Positions 10,792 to 22,911 are shown, counted from the first letter of the stretch. The stretch: DNA of 64,000 bases from Kingdonia uniflora (GCA_014058105.1 JACGCM010002238.1:1674001-1738000), one strand, 5' to 3'. Notes: generated by a model not told the origin, from the sequence alone. Made by a program: numbers and translations.

Positions 10792-12682
10792 ATGCGTGTC
10801 AAAAATTTGAAACCCAGTAGTAAAATGGTTATATCCTCCAGTGATGACTCATCGTCGTCTGGTAGGACTATAGATGATGCAGAGGTGAGGGGTATGGTAA
10901 CTGTTGATATGACGGTCGTTGGCCAATCTGGGGTGAATGAGATATTGGGAGAGGAAGTTGAAGCTGGGGACGCAGACGTAGGGAAGGAGTTTTCTAAATA
11001 TAAAAATTATTTAGACGGAAATTGGGTGCATTATGTGATGAATGAGGGGTTGAGTTTTAGGACTCTGGTGAGACCAGATGGTAGAATAGAGCATTATCAA
11101 GTGCCTTCCCTGGATCAGTGGAAGATAAATATGGATATAGGAGATGATGTCGAAATTTCTTACTATAACGGCACTGGTGTTGAGGTCATAGAGGAAGGGT
11201 TCCTTTGCTATCTGAACCAGGTCGTCTATGGTTTAAGTATTCCTTTGACTTTTTTCCAAAAGGGGGTAATGAATGCTCTGGAGTGCTGCCCTGCCCAATT
11301 GAATGGTAATGTTTTCGTGATGATGAGGGTCTACGAAGCCCTTAACAAGAAATGGAGAGGTGGTGATAGTGCAAGACAGTTCGTTGTGGATGATATCTTA
11401 AAGTATTACAAGTTGAAATATATGAAAGGTCGGAAGAGCGGATACTTGTATAGTGATTTGGCGAGGCCGAAATTCTTTGATTTTAAATCTGCTAAGAGAG
11501 CCTGGTACGACCATCTTGTAATGGTGAGAGGTAATTGTATGCAAGTTCCTGGGGAACCAGCGCTCGAGCTGTTATATAAAAAATTTAACGAGAGTTAGGG
11601 TCTTCATTCTGTCTGCATTTCATCTTTTAACTTGTTTTAAACTGCTAACGTAATATGTTGTTGATTTTGCAGAACCGAATTCAAAAGGTGTTGCTGATAC
11701 ATCGAGCTTGTTTGGCATCGTATATCGGGAAGGAACCGGTCTGAACCAAGTTCTTGGAGAGTTTGGTATCCATAGAGAGAAGCGGCTAAACTCTATAGTT
11801 CCAATAGTTCAACGAGCTTATCAAAATTGAGTTATCACAACTTCTAGGTCTGCTTTTGACAGGGTGATAGAGATTCATGCCTGTGCTACTGGCACTTCGA
11901 GTGGACAGAATCGGCGACCCAGAAGAAAAAGGTCATTGCCTCCTCTGGAGCAAACAACTCCTGTGCAGACAACACTGGTGGATGCTGCGGTGGTAGATGC
12001 TGCTGAAGATGTGGTACCTCCTGTGAAGAGGCAGAAGCCTAAACAAGCTTTTTCAAAAGAGCTCGATCTTGATGTGGTGGTGCAGACGTCTCAGGAGCTA
12101 GTTAAGCATGATCCAAAGCGTCTGAAAGCTGAGTTTAAATCCAACATAGCTTAGGTATGTATAGTGTTGCTTGATTATTTGTGCTTGAGAAATGACCTGA
12201 TTGATAATTATGTTATGTTGTAACTGTCGTCCAGGCTACTGTCGCATTTGAATAGGTCTGGGAAGTATTGATGTCAGGTGCTTTGGGTCATGCCAAACTT
12301 GTTTGGCAACATGATGCAGAGAAAGCTACACTGCGAGAGCAGTTCGAAAAGGAAAAAGCTCTACTGAAGGAGCAGCTTGAAAGAGAGAAGGCTGAGCAGA
12401 AGGAGCAGTTTAAGGCAGAAACTGCTGATATGAAGAAGTGGTCGAAGCTAATGCAAAGAAAACTTTCGACAAGGTGCTGGTTGATCAAAACAATCTGGTT
12501 GGAGCATTCTATCACTGGGGGTTGACTAGAGACGATGTCGCCCTTGCATTTACTAAGAAGTATAGTGAGATAATCTTCCCAGATGAGGATGTCTCTCCAG
12601 TGGCTGACCATCCTTCTGAGCAGACCCCAGCTCTTCCAGCGGCTGATGATATCACTAAGGAGGTAGCAGAAGCTAATTCCTG
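10792..12682 (+). pseudogene. aORF-C of element III: three-exon reverse-strand gene
   Basis: Exons 10,792-11,593, 11,673-12,154 and 12,235-12,682 join in frame (introns GTTAGG...GCAG and GTATGT...CCAG). Exon 1 has an acidic, Ser-rich N-terminus and the conserved domain (FRTLVRPDGRIEHYQVP, VMNALECCPAQLNGNVFVMM, DILKYYKLKY, PKFFDFKSAKRAWYDHLVMV). Exon 2 is basic (RRPRRKRSLPPL, VKRQKPKQ). Exon 3 is a Glu/Lys coiled coil and a C-terminus ending ITKEVAEANS. Breaks are a TGA at about 11,828, a TAG at 12,152-12,154 abutting the donor (CAG at the equivalent place in element I), a TAG early in exon 3, and a frameshift near 12,437. About 577 codons if repaired only conceptually. It resembles plant transposon-associated proteins of unknown role. 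A DNA- or RNA-binding function would be a guess. Confidence 0.75.
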
Positions 12683-12834
12683 ATTCCGTAGTTGTAACAT
12701 AGTTCTGGGACTTGTCTGGTCGAATTTGTCCTTTGTATTGGTGATAGAACTATTTTTGCTGAGACTTGATTTTTTTTTTGTGGCTGCTGTTGATATATGT
12801 TGTTTTGATGGTGAATGTATAATTTGTATGTAGG

Positions 12835-15228
12835 AGGTAGTTCGTTTGAGGGGAAAAGTGATCGAGATGAAGAAGGCCTTGAGTCGAGCAAGGGATTCTA
12901 TCAATCGTGTTCAACAGGTACACAATAAACTTGAATATTAGAGACGTCTACATAAGTCCAATTATGATAACACCTTTAAGGAGTTATTCAATCTTCAATG
13001 TAGATATGGGAAGATAAAAATTGAGAGGAATGAGGCTTTGCGGAAAGAGAGCGATAAGTTTGTCTTATTCCAAAAATCCCTAAAGGATAAGCAGTTCGTA
13101 GATGAGAGTGATAAGTTAGAGTGTTAAAGGTCGTTATTGTCTTTGACACTTTACTTTGAGGCTGAAGTAGATAATGAGTGGGGCCTGAAGGATGCCTATT
13201 TAGAACTGGTGACTGAGAGAGGTATAGTGCCAGATTCGGCTCGGGTGAAATTTTTAGCATAAGAGGTATGTAATCGTCATAGTATAGTGGCATAAAGATG
13301 CTCAGCTCGGGCTGGTGTATCAGTTATATGGGCTGATGTAGGTGCAATGCCTGATGAGCTTAACTTTTGTAAGGGCAAAGAATGATGAAGATCATTTTCT
13401 TCAATATAAAGAAGGAAGATAGAAGGGTCTAGGCACAATTTGTAAATGACCTGAGGCATGCTCGTGATGAACTGAAGCTATACAAGGATCATAATACATG
13501 TCTGGAGATGGAAAAGGTGGAGTGTAATAAGTTGTTGCAGAGTTCGGATAAGCGAGTGACATTGTTTGAAGGGCGTTTACTAGATACGCAGAAACGTTTT
13601 TAAATGTCCCAATCGCGCTTGAAGAAGTATCTTACTCCATAGCGGGGAAAACGTGCTAGCAAAATAGATCACAAACGTCAGATAGCCGCTGTTATCATAT
13701 TTTATGGGGGAGAGCTCGAGAGAATGGAAAATGAATTTAGATGTTATAGCAAAATATGTGGTTTGCAAAAGGTAATGAGGGTGGAGGAGCTTCAACCATG
13801 AAAATGAGAGTTGAAGAGTCTAAGGAGGAGGAGGAGGAGGTCGAAGATCTGTTACCTCACACACGGCATAAGACCCATCCTCAAGAGATCGTAATCTTCA
13901 ATGAACCTTTGCAAGAAGATGCGAGTAGTAGTAGGGTTCAATCATAAGCCAACTAAACTGTGGCATATGATTGTGTACTGCATAATGCAGTTGATTTGTG
14001 TATCATAGCTTGATGTTGTAATAAATGTTGTTAAATGATATGTCTTGCTTGCATGAATATTTGTTGATAGATGTATGTCTTTTGTAATTTGTTCTTCTAG
14101 GCTGATGTCGATAAGCGGAACGAACTTTCTTCTTCAAATAAAGAACTGACCACAGAATTGCAACAGTGTTCGTTGGCGGTTGAAAATTCAACCTTGTTGA
14201 ACTCGAAACTGGAGGCTAAAATACTGGAGCTGTAGAGTCGGCTGAATGTTGTGATTGTAAAGTTATCAAGTAAGGATGCAGAGATATTGACTGCCCATAA
14301 TGAAGCCAAATTGTGGAAAGAGTCTTTAAAGTAGTAAAAATTGGAAACAATGACTGCGCACCAACAAGTCTTGGATCTGTCGAGTACGATTGAAAAACAT
14401 AAGAACGATCTGTTGTATTATCAATCGGTAGTGACAGATAATTCTAATCTGTTAAAGAAGCAGGATGTTGAACTTCGTAATATGCGAGAACGTCTGAAAA
14501 AGATGAACTGGGATTTGTGTGAAGCTCGAGACTCTTGTCAGAGAAAAGGTGACCGTGTCAAAACTCACGAGGATGCATGTTCCAAGAGAAATCGAGAACT
14601 GAATGAAACTATCAATAAGTGTAACACACATATCGCTGATCATGACTGGGAAAAACGAGCCTTGATACTAGAATGTCTGCAAGGTAATGAAGTTTACGAG
14701 GAGCTCCATGTGAAGTATAAGGAGTCGCAAAAGTTGGCGGATGTTGCCGACGATGAAAGCAGGTATTCTTAAAAGATGTGTGATAAGTTGAAAGGTTTAA
14801 AGGAGGAGATGATGCGTAATATGCAGATAACGAAGCAATATAGGGATTCGTTGTTGAATGAGAAAAAGATTTTGGCAGATCGATGCAAGGATCTTGAAGA
14901 CGAACTAAACAAAGTAAAGACCGAGCTTGGTAAAGCTATGTTGTTAACTGCAGATGATGCTACATTGCGCACTATGGCTATGTTGCATGCTGATGTAAAG
15001 AAATTGCAGCAAGAGCATGATTCGATTTTAGCTGCTTCGTCTAAACACGGTATGGAGTACGATATGTAGCTAACGCGGTTATCTTATATAGATAATCTGA
15101 TGCCGAGAGTTACAGAGCTGTTGAATGCGTCTCCTATTGAAGTTTATATTGTTATACCTTTCCCTACCTTACTTTCGTCGGGACCTGGGGAAAGTTTGAA
15201 TGTTGTACGTCCGAGGCGAGAAAAATAG
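12835..15228 (+). pseudogene. Long coiled-coil region downstream of aORF-C, element III
   Basis: After an acceptor-like TGTAG at about 12,834, open stretches broken by stops read EVVRLRGKVIEMKKALSRAR, then 13,756-13,947 (acidic, EESKEEEEEVEDLLP), then from an acceptor CTTCTAG near 14,100 a long heptad-rich run to about 15,228. The best open part, 14,341-15,069, has one stop at 14,770. It is rich in Lys, Glu, Leu and Asn, typical of a long coiled coil, and ends VRPRREK. Element IV has a matching coiled-coil region (31,064-32,635). It is either further exons of aORF-C or a second gene. The sequence does not decide. Confidence 0.5.
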
Positions 15229-15394
15229 TTAACTGTAATTAGACAAAGTATAAATATGTCTTTGCTGTAACAAAAAATGTCAAACGTTTAGTATACAAGT
15301 GTTTTTGTTTCTTGTTTTCTCCATGAATTATCGAATTGGGTGAACCAATAAACGACCATATAGAGATATATGGCTGGAGTGATGTCGTATTCTC

Positions 15395-16030
15395 TTTTGT
15401 ATAGGTCGAATTGACCAAGTCAATAAGCAACTGTAAAGAGATGCATTAAATGTTAAATAGTTGTATGGTGCATCTTTTCCATATCGAATTGATTGTCTCA
15501 ACAAGCGACCCTCGGAGAGCGAGTTTATTTGGATAGTTATATTGTAGGTCTCAGCTACTGGTCGAATTGAGCGTATCAATAAGTGACTGTAATGAGATGT
15601 ATTAAATATGGCATAGCTGTATAGTGCATCTCTGTCAGACCGAATTGATTGACTCAATAGGCGGCCCTCAAAGAGTGAGTTTATTTGGATAGCTATGTAG
15701 TAGGTCTTAATCACAGGTCAAATTGAGCGTATCAATAAGCGACCGTACCGAGACATCTAGAATATTAAATAGCTGTATGGTACATCCTTGCCAGATCGAA
15801 TTGATTGACTCAATAAGCAACCCTCAGAGAGCGAGTCTATTTGAACAGCTATGTTGTAGGTCTCAATCACAGGTCGAATTAAGCGTATCAATAAGCGATC
15901 GTACTGAGGCATCTAGAATATTGGATAGCTGCATGGTGCATCTCTACCAGATTGAATTGATTGATTCAATAAGGGACCCTCGGAGAGCGAGTTTATTTGA
16001 ACAACTATGTTGTAGTTATTCTCTAGGATA
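15395..16030. repeat. Tandem array of 156-bp units, element III
   Basis: GGTCGAATTGAGCGTATCAA and variants recur at about 15,559, 15,715 and 15,871, with a first divergent unit near 15,403: period 156 bp, about four copies. It is unrelated in sequence to the 193-bp array of element I but sits in the same place, between pol end and the reverse-strand genes. Confidence 0.85.
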
Positions 16031-16121
16031 AACAGAGATAGTATAAATGCTTGAATTGAGTAGACTTGCAAGATTCTGATGAAAAGTACTTTATTGAATA
16101 ACATTGGATATTACAGCGGGT

Positions 16122-17200
16122 TTATCTTCGATACAACTTCAATCGGCGAGTATTCTGCGGATTAGGTGCAGGTACTCTATCATACGTACTGAGATCGTAA
16201 GATCCTAAACCACTCATTCCAGTTACGATAAAAGGACCTTCCCAATTCTCTGCCAGCTTCCCAGCATTAGGTGTTTTGCGATGCGGTAGGATTTCTCTGA
16301 GAATGAGATCTTTAACTTTGAATTCTCTGTGTCGGACACGTTTGTTATATGACCGGGATAAATTAGGTTGATATCTTCCCAGATTAACAGTGGCTCTGTC
16401 ACGCGTTTCCTCGATCAAATTTAGATTACATGCGATTTGAAATTTGTTTTCTTTATCGGTCATCTCATGATCTCGTATTGGGTGATGGTATTGAGTGGGA
16501 ATGATGGCTTCAGATCTGTAGACCAGTAAGAATTGAGTACAGCCTATTGCGGTTTTAGAAGTTGTTCGGTAGACTCAAAGTACGTGTGGTAACTCGTTCA
16601 CCCAGTTCCCCTTTTTGTCGTCTAAACGCTTCTTGATGCCATCCACAATAGTTAGATTAGTAATCTCAGCCTGTCCATTTCCTTGTGAGTAATAAGGATT
16701 GGATGGGGAATGAATGATGTTGTGCTCATTGAGGAAAGCAACGATCTTGGAGCCAACGAATTGTGGTCCATTATCAATTCGGATGAGATGTAGTCTGCCG
16801 AATCGGATAATAATATTCTCCCAGATAAATCTGATGACTTCGTCTTCTTAGGTTTGGCACAACGGAACTGCTTCAACCCGTTTAGTAAAGTAATCTGTAG
16901 CGACCAATAAATGTTTTCGGCTTCCTGGTGCTGTAAGAAACTCTCCTACATGATCGAGAGCCCATCGTCTGAATGTCCAAATGACTTGGCTCGACTGTAG
17001 TTCAAGTGCTGGAGCTCAAATTTTTGGTCGGTGCCACTGACAAGGGTCACACTTACGGGCATATTTGATTGTCTGTGCTTTCATCTTAGGCCAAAACATT
17101 CCTTGAGTTAAAGCTCTATTTGTAAGAGATCGTCCTGCTGCATGGAATCCGTGCATGCCTTCGTGTATATCGTACAAGAATTATTGTGCATCTTTGTCAG
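16122..17200 (-). pseudogene. Integrase of element III
   Basis: Minus strand. The zinc-binding HHCC part reads HEGMHGFHAAGRSLTNRAL then CDPC near 17,030-17,160. The core has DHVGEFLTAPGSRKHLLVA, then IRIDNGPQF where most relatives have SDNG, then QAEITN supplying the third acidic residue. The C-terminal part, 16,122-16,463, is open and reads ETRDRATVNLGRY and GKLAENWEGPFIV. Stops break the core at several points. In a live element this would insert the DNA copy into the genome. Confidence 0.85.
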
Positions 17201-17267
17201 ATAGACAATGGAGGTAGGGACCACTGACCGAAATTTTGTATAGGAGATTGTCCTGAATAGTATATCT

Positions 17268-17940
17268 TCAAGCGTTGTCAATTAATCTCCGCCGTTCCGT
17301 AGGATCCTCAGGAAGTGGCCCGTCAAATTTATTTTGAGGTCTGATGTAAGTAATGAATGGCTTTCTCCAATCATCTTTGATCTCTTCATTGCCCCCAGTA
17401 TTAATGGCATTGGATTCGATGGTATTGATACTGGGGTTAGAAATGACGTCGATCTTTAAGTAACTAGCTTCTAATCCGAGGACACCAGCAAAGTAAGCGA
17501 GTGCATCTGAATGTCTATTTTCTCCCCTTGGAAAATGTTCCATAGAAATTGTATGGAAATTATTCATTCGTTCGACCACTGCAGCAACATAGTCAACCAT
17601 TCTCCCATTGGTTTGATAGACGCCTGTGTAATGGTTGATGATTAGTAATGAATCTGTGTAGACAGAGAGTTCTGCTACTCCCAGTATGATTGCCATGTCC
17701 AAGCCATGAATCAAAGCCTCATATTCTGCTTCATTATTGGTTGCTTCAAAACTGAGGTAAGCGGATTTTTCGAGCTAATCATTGGAGGGAGTAGTAAGAA
17801 CGATTCCAATCCCTGATCCAGATGGAGCGACGGAATCGTCAGTCAAAAGTCGCCAACCTTTCTTTAATACCCAATCTGACTTATCTTCGGATTGATCTGC
17901 GAGTGGCTCATCTTTCTGATCAATAAATTTTTCTTCCCAA
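17268..17940 (-). pseudogene. Second, archaeal-type RNase H of element III
   Basis: Minus strand. Reads ATNNEAEYEALIHGL with its Glu, ELSVYTDSLLIINH with its Asp, and FPRGENRHSDALA with the C-terminal Asp. Together these are the pattern of the extra RNase H (aRH) between the ordinary RNase H and integrase in Tat-lineage elements. The 3' 148 codons (17,268-17,714) are open. At least one stop lies upstream, near 17,776. It supports the lineage call. Confidence 0.8.
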
Positions 17941-18113
17941 TCAGGATCCTCTACTGGAAAGTCTGCTAGGAAATCTGCTACAGCTTGACCTTTTTTGGAG
18001 TGACGTGGCTCGAAATGTATATTGTGTTCCCCGAATGCTACGGACCATTGTTGAATACGTCAAGATTTTTTGCGCTTGGATAAAATTTTACGAATTGGAT
18101 AGTTTGTCAAGAC

Positions 18114-18480
18114 TCAAATAGTATGAACTTGGAAATACTGCTTCAACTTTTGTGATATATAGACGAAGGCTATAAGAAGCATTTCAATCTTGGTATATCT
18201 TATTTTAGCGGGAGTTAGAGTTTTACTGATAAAATAGACTGATCTCTCTGCCTTTTCTTCGATTCGGAGGAAAACGGAGCTGAGAAATGTATTTGTGACA
18301 GCGATGTATACTGTGATCTCTTCTCCATCTGTTGGTGTGCTCATAACTGGTGGTTTGCCCAAATAACTCTTGAGCTCGAGGAAAGCCGCTTCACATTTTT
18401 CTGTCCATTCGATCTCTGGATCTTTCTTTGATTTTCCTCGTGATGTACCCTATTTTAAAAGATCGAATAAAGGTCGACAT
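18114..18480 (-). pseudogene. Retroviral-type RNase H of element III
   Basis: Minus strand, 82 open codons from 18,362 reading LGKPPVMSTPTDGEEI-like sequence, then SVYFISKTLTPAKIRY and LKQYFQVHTI. These are the RT-connection/RNase H motifs found in plant gypsy pol (consensus YYVSKxL, RPYFQAHTI). It follows RT and precedes the second RNase H. Confidence 0.8.
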
Positions 18481-18659
18481 CTATCTGAAGATTTGGATAC
18501 GAATCTGTTTAACGCTGCAATTTTCCCGGCTAGCTTCTGAACGTCTTTCTTTATCTTTGGTGACGGCATAGCCAAGAGAGCTCATATGCGTGATGGGTCA
18601 GCTTCAATCCCTCTTTTACTGATTAGATGGCCCAGAAAATTTCAGGATTACACTCCAAA

Positions 18660-19240
18660 CTGGCATTTATCGGGATTTAAACGCATCTTGTAAGATCGCA
18701 AAATCTCGAAAGTTGTTTGTAAATCAGTAAGATGGTCTTTTTTTTGAGACTTTTGCAGAGCATATCGTCAATATAGACCTCCATTGTTTTACCGAGATAG
18801 TCTTTGAACATTTTTGTCATCAATCTCTGATAGGTGGCGCCGACATTTTTTAGGCCGAAGGGCATAACTTTATAGCAATATAGACCTTGTTCAGTGATGA
18901 ACGCAGTCTTGTCTTAATCTTCAGGAAGAAGTGGTATCTGATTATATCTTGATGCGGCGTCCATCATTGAGAAGTGTTCGTGCCCTGCAGTGGAATCGAG
19001 CAGGTGATTGATGATTGGAAGTGCAAAGCTATCTTTTTTAGTGTGTTTGCTGAGATCCGTGAAATCCATACAGACTCTGATTTTACCATTCTTTTTCGGG
19101 ACTGCGACAATGTTCGAGATCCAGTCTGGGTAAATAGCTTTGCGAATGAAACCAACCTCAATCAATTTGTCGATCTCTTAATTAACTTCATCTCGCAGTT
19201 TTGGTGTTATAATTCGTTACTTTTGTTTGACTGGTTTACT
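18660..19240 (-). pseudogene. Reverse transcriptase of element III
   Basis: Minus strand. Reads VGFIRKAIYPDWISNIVAVP, KKNGKIRVCMDFTDLS, FSMMDAASRYNQIPL, an in-frame stop near 18,914, MPFGLKNVGATYQRLM and the catalytic YIDDM followed by a Lys/Ser run. The second catalytic Asp is in FSMMDA. Motif order is right for Ty3/gypsy RT. Stops and a frameshift make it non-functional. Confidence 0.9.
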
Positions 19241-19631
19241 TTATCTTTCAACCCTAGCTTATGGCATGATATAGCTGGATCAATCCCTGGCATTTCATGA
19301 AACATCCATGCAAAGACGTCACTATTCTCCGTGAGGAATTATAGAGATTCGAGCATTCCTCTGTACTTAAGAGAGTTCCAATATGAGTTCTTCTGTGCGT
19401 GCCACTGATCTTGACGTACTCTGTTGGTTTGACGTCGGGCAACTGAGGTTCGGATGGAATTGACTATTGTAATTGCTATGCAGGAGTTGTTGAAGCTGGC
19501 TTAGTTTCAGTGGAAATAGTATTATCGCAAGCTTGAGCTAATTTTTGGCTTCCTTTGATTTCGTAGATCCCTCCTTTCCAATCGAACCGTAAGGCTTGAT
19601 GATATGTGAAGGGAATAGCTTTCATGTTATG

Positions 19632-20186
19632 CTACCACGGTTGCCCCATGATGCCCAAGTAACGGGATTTGTCCTTGATGACGTAAAAGACTACTTCAAG
19701 TATAACTGGTCCTACTGTGATGGGAAGTATGATTTTCCCCATGCGCTCTTCCATAGAGATGTTGATGTCACTTGGTTTAACCTTGTCAGCTAAGCCCATT
19801 TGGTCGATTGTGCTCTGGAAAATTAGCTCGATGCTGCTGCCAGTATCTACCATCATCGTATGTAGAACTATGTTCCTCATCTTTAACATGATGACGAGAG
19901 CATCGTGGTGCAGAAATTTGAAATGACGAACGTCACAGTATTCGAAAGAAATTCCAGCTCGCCGATTATTGGATTCTGGAAAAAGACAAACTTCTTTGTC
20001 TACCATTGTCAGATCATGGCATTGTTCGATGCCCCTCCGCTTGGATTTGCTAAAGTTATTGATTGTCTGAGTCTCGGTGAAATACAAGTATTTTTCTTCA
20101 TTTATTTTGTCAACTTGGACAATCTTGGCGTCAGTCTTGTAGCTGCCATCCTTATAACATTCAATGTCAACAAAATATTCTAGCAT
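19632..20186 (-). pseudogene. Aspartic protease region of element III
   Basis: An open frame of 184 codons on the minus strand. VDTGSSIELIF carries the catalytic Asp-Thr-Gly, followed by a hydrophobic strand pattern and YLGIMGQPW at the C-terminus, as in gypsy proteases (consensus ILGRPW). The N-terminal half links gag to protease and is not recognised as a domain. The frame itself is intact, but the flanking gag and RT are broken. Confidence 0.85.
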
Positions 20187-20369
20187 TCGACCTTATGCAA
20201 ATATATTATGGAGAAAAAATATCAATGCAAAACATCGCTCCGTGTCATGATGTTGAATCTGGTGGTGAATGCAGTATAACTTTCCTGGTATGGGCATAAG
20301 AGTATTGGCAGTTCTGAAGCATTCATATTTTTGTATCAGCGGGTATAATTCTACAAGAGTAGTTGTTAA

Positions 20370-21615
20370 CTATGGTATACACGGAATTCGCTTCCTCCGT
20401 CCTTGGCGTCCTTGATTTTCATTGGATTTGAATCGCTTCTTATCACCCCCATAGTCTTTATTGTTGTTATGGGCTCGTTTTTCGGGATGGCCTTTTCTTG
20501 ATAGGGTGGTGCGTTGAGGTCTTCGCTTCTCAATTGTCAGTCGCACAAGGTCAATAAAGTTGTTGACCTTCTCTATCATGTCTTCCAACGTCAATGGTTT
20601 GTTGAGAACCAGGTGCTCTTTGACTCGTCCATCCGCGATTAGACCATTGGTGAAGGCGGAGATTGTGATTTTCTTGTCGAGATTGTTGATTTTCTAGGCT
20701 AGTCCAAAAAATTTCCTGGTAAACATCTCTAATTTTTCATCTAGCGCCTTCTTGAGGCTGAACAAAGAGTAAAGACTCTCCTCCTTGTCTTTATTGTGCA
20801 AATAGTTTTTTACAAACAGTTTGCGAAGTTGTTCGAAAGTGAAGTTAGATCTTTCATTGAGTGTGTGGAACCATCGTAGAGGTTCTCCTTTCAAACAGGT
20901 CGAAAAGAGGTGGCAGAGGATGTGGTTAGATATAAAAATGCAGTCCTAAAGAATCTTGAAATTCTTGGACGTATTCCACAGGATCTCCCCCCTTGTATTT
21001 CTGGATCTTCGGAGTATGAAAACTGGCGGGCACTTCCTCATCTAGCAACTCTTGTGCGAGTGAGCTCTTCTATAGTTTAGGATAGCTATTTTTTGTAGCG
21101 TATATTTGAGAGTCTAACAGCTCCTTGATGCGCCTGTCCACCTGTTCTAGAGTGAGATGTAGGCGAGACATGATAGCTCATCTTGTTGTTGGTCCTCCCA
21201 CAGGATTATGCCCTCCTGTTGCTTCTCCCATACGGTCATAGACTGAAACTCGAGGTTTTTCTCTATTTTGCTCCTCCTACAGCTGTAGATCTATTACCGC
21301 TCCTGCAGGTAATGGTGGATTGATGTGACTCTGAGGTAGAACTGGTTCCTGCTGAATTTGAGGAAGTATTATATTTTGGCCTCGATGTCCAAAGCGATCA
21401 TGGACTGATATCCTCGCGGTTGTAAGCAGAGCATTCTGCTGTCTTGGATTTGCTATTATTTGAGCTTGAAGCACTCTAATTTTGTCCTACATGTTGGTAA
21501 GTTGTTTTTTTAGCTCTATTCATCGTTTGACTTCTACTTGCACAGTTCTTCGCAAATTTGTTACTCCTTCAGCAGCGTTAAGTTGGACGTGGTATGATTT
21601 GTCTTGATTTGCCAT
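20370..21615 (-). pseudogene. gag of element III
   Basis: Minus strand. It starts at ATG 21,615 (MANQDKSYHVQLNAAEG), 78 bp inside the 5' LTR. A helical, Gln-rich N-terminus follows, then the capsid-like block MKGEPLRWFHTLNERSNFTF, FEQLRKLFVKNYLHN and a FSLKKALDEKLEMFTRKF stretch, then a basic region (RRPQRTTLSRKGHPEKR). This is the usual plant gypsy gag order. Stop codons interrupt it, for example soon after QVEVKR. No CCHC knuckle is readable. Confidence 0.8.
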
Positions 21616-21672
21616 CTTTTAAAAGTGAATGCGGTAAAAACTGGATTGGAGAATGTTGAGTGTATGCTTCGA

Positions 21673-21690
21673 TTCCCATAGACGGCGCCA
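21673..21690 (-). promoter_or_regulatory. Primer binding site of element III
   Basis: TGGCGCCGTCTATGGGAA on the minus strand, two bases (TT) after the 5' LTR. Element II has TGGCGTCGTCTATG at the same distance. I did not assign the tRNA. Confidence 0.8.
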
Positions 21691-21692
21691 AA

Positions 21693-22479
21693 TATAATAG
21701 CCAATTTTTGTAGAGACCGAAAACAGTGTTTTACACCTTTGAAATATAGAATAGTGGTTGAGAACCGAAAGTAATTGACATGAGTTTTAGCGTGGAAAAC
21801 CCTTGAATGGGTAAAAAACCACGACCTCTCCTGAGGATTTCTGAAAGAATGGTATTTTATATAGATGCTAGCTATTACATAGAGAAAGAGATTGAATATC
21901 TAAGTTTTGGTAAGGATCACTTTCTCTAAGAGTTTTGTAGGTGATAATAGCCACCTCTGATCCTCATCTCCAGGTCTCTTTTTATAGGTCTTATAATATG
22001 ACCATTGGTTACATTGATGAAGAACGTTATAATATCAGGTTTTGATGAGTCTTCATAATGGTCTTTTGTAATGTCTTGATACTTGTTGATCTGTAACGGA
22101 TCTATTAATACTCTTAGTTGTAGCTTCTGACCGCTGGAGAAGATACGATCTCTTGTGATGTTCTCATATATACGACCTGTTGCTAAGTAGAGGAGTATCT
22201 TCTGCAGTGCAAAGTTACAGGATGCTTCGATATCTCCGATCTGTTGATGAAGATACGATCTCTAATAGTGTTCCCATGCATTTGAACTGTTGATAGACAT
22301 CTGATTATTTTCTGCAGTACGATGTTATTGGATACTTCGATATTCCCGAACTGTAGATGAGGAAGTCTGTATTGTGAACTGCTTGCCTTCAGCCCTTGGT
22401 TAGTTACCAGTATGCTAACTTCGAACTATATGAGCTTGAATATCGGACATAGTATGAGGATTATAAATAAGCCCTTACA
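21693..22479 (-). repeat. 5' LTR of element III (787 bp)
   Basis: Same length and ends as the copy at 7,889-8,675. On the minus strand it begins TGTAAGGGC. Confidence 0.9.
21978..21986 (-). promoter_or_regulatory. TATA box in the 5' LTR of element III
   Basis: TATAAAAAG on the minus strand, with the same box in the 3' LTR. It is the likely gag-pol promoter. Confidence 0.65.
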
Positions 22480-22911
22480 TGTGTGTAACACTTCTTCCCC
22501 GCTATACCAGAGTTGTCGCATTATTTTGTACAGCACTTCCAAATCGGGTAAAAACACAAACTCAATATAAACTTAGGATGTATGTGCACTAGCAAGATAG
22601 GCAAAATAGATTACTTCAAACCAGATAAACAATGCAAAGTGGAGAAAAGCTTGAAATTGCAGTAGATTAAAATAAAGATTCAAAGACGAATTACTAATTC
22701 GAAAAGCAGAAGTTATGGTTCATGATACAGTAAAACTGTTTAAAAGATTGAAAGCTGAAAAAGTATAAACGGAACCTAGAAGAAAACAAATATTTGTAAG
22801 GTAAGCAAATATAAAAGATATTACTAGATAATTGGGGTAATTTGTCGGTCGCCGTCGATAGAAGCAAGGAACTGTTACGTTGTCTTCAAGAACGCAGCCA
22901 CTCTAATACCA
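22480..22911. other. Unassigned sequence next to a copia-like LTR
   Basis: No gene recognised. Its right end reads, on the minus strand, TGGTATTAGAGTGGC directly after the LTR at 22,912-23,295. That is a primer-binding-site-like match to the TGGTATCAGAGC (initiator Met tRNA) pattern. So at least the right end is the leader of a copia-like element. Confidence 0.4.

Larger units (their letters stand above)
7889..22479 (-). mobile_element. Element III: complete, decayed Tat-type Ty3/gypsy retrotransposon (14.6 kb)
   Basis: Two 787-bp LTRs flank, in minus-strand order, a PBS, gag, protease, RT, RNase H, a second RNase H, integrase, a 156-bp tandem array, the plus-strand aORF block and a polypurine tract. 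The second RNase H after the usual one is the mark of the Tat lineage. I counted about 13 differences in the first 230 bp of the two LTRs, so the insertion is not recent. The flanks TGAGC (7,884-7,888) and TGTGT (22,480-22,484) are not a clean TSD. Many frame breaks make it non-functional. Confidence 0.88.

Noticed and set aside
7884..22484. TSD for element III
   Set aside because: TGAGC and TGTGT match at only three of five bases, so no TSD is claimed.
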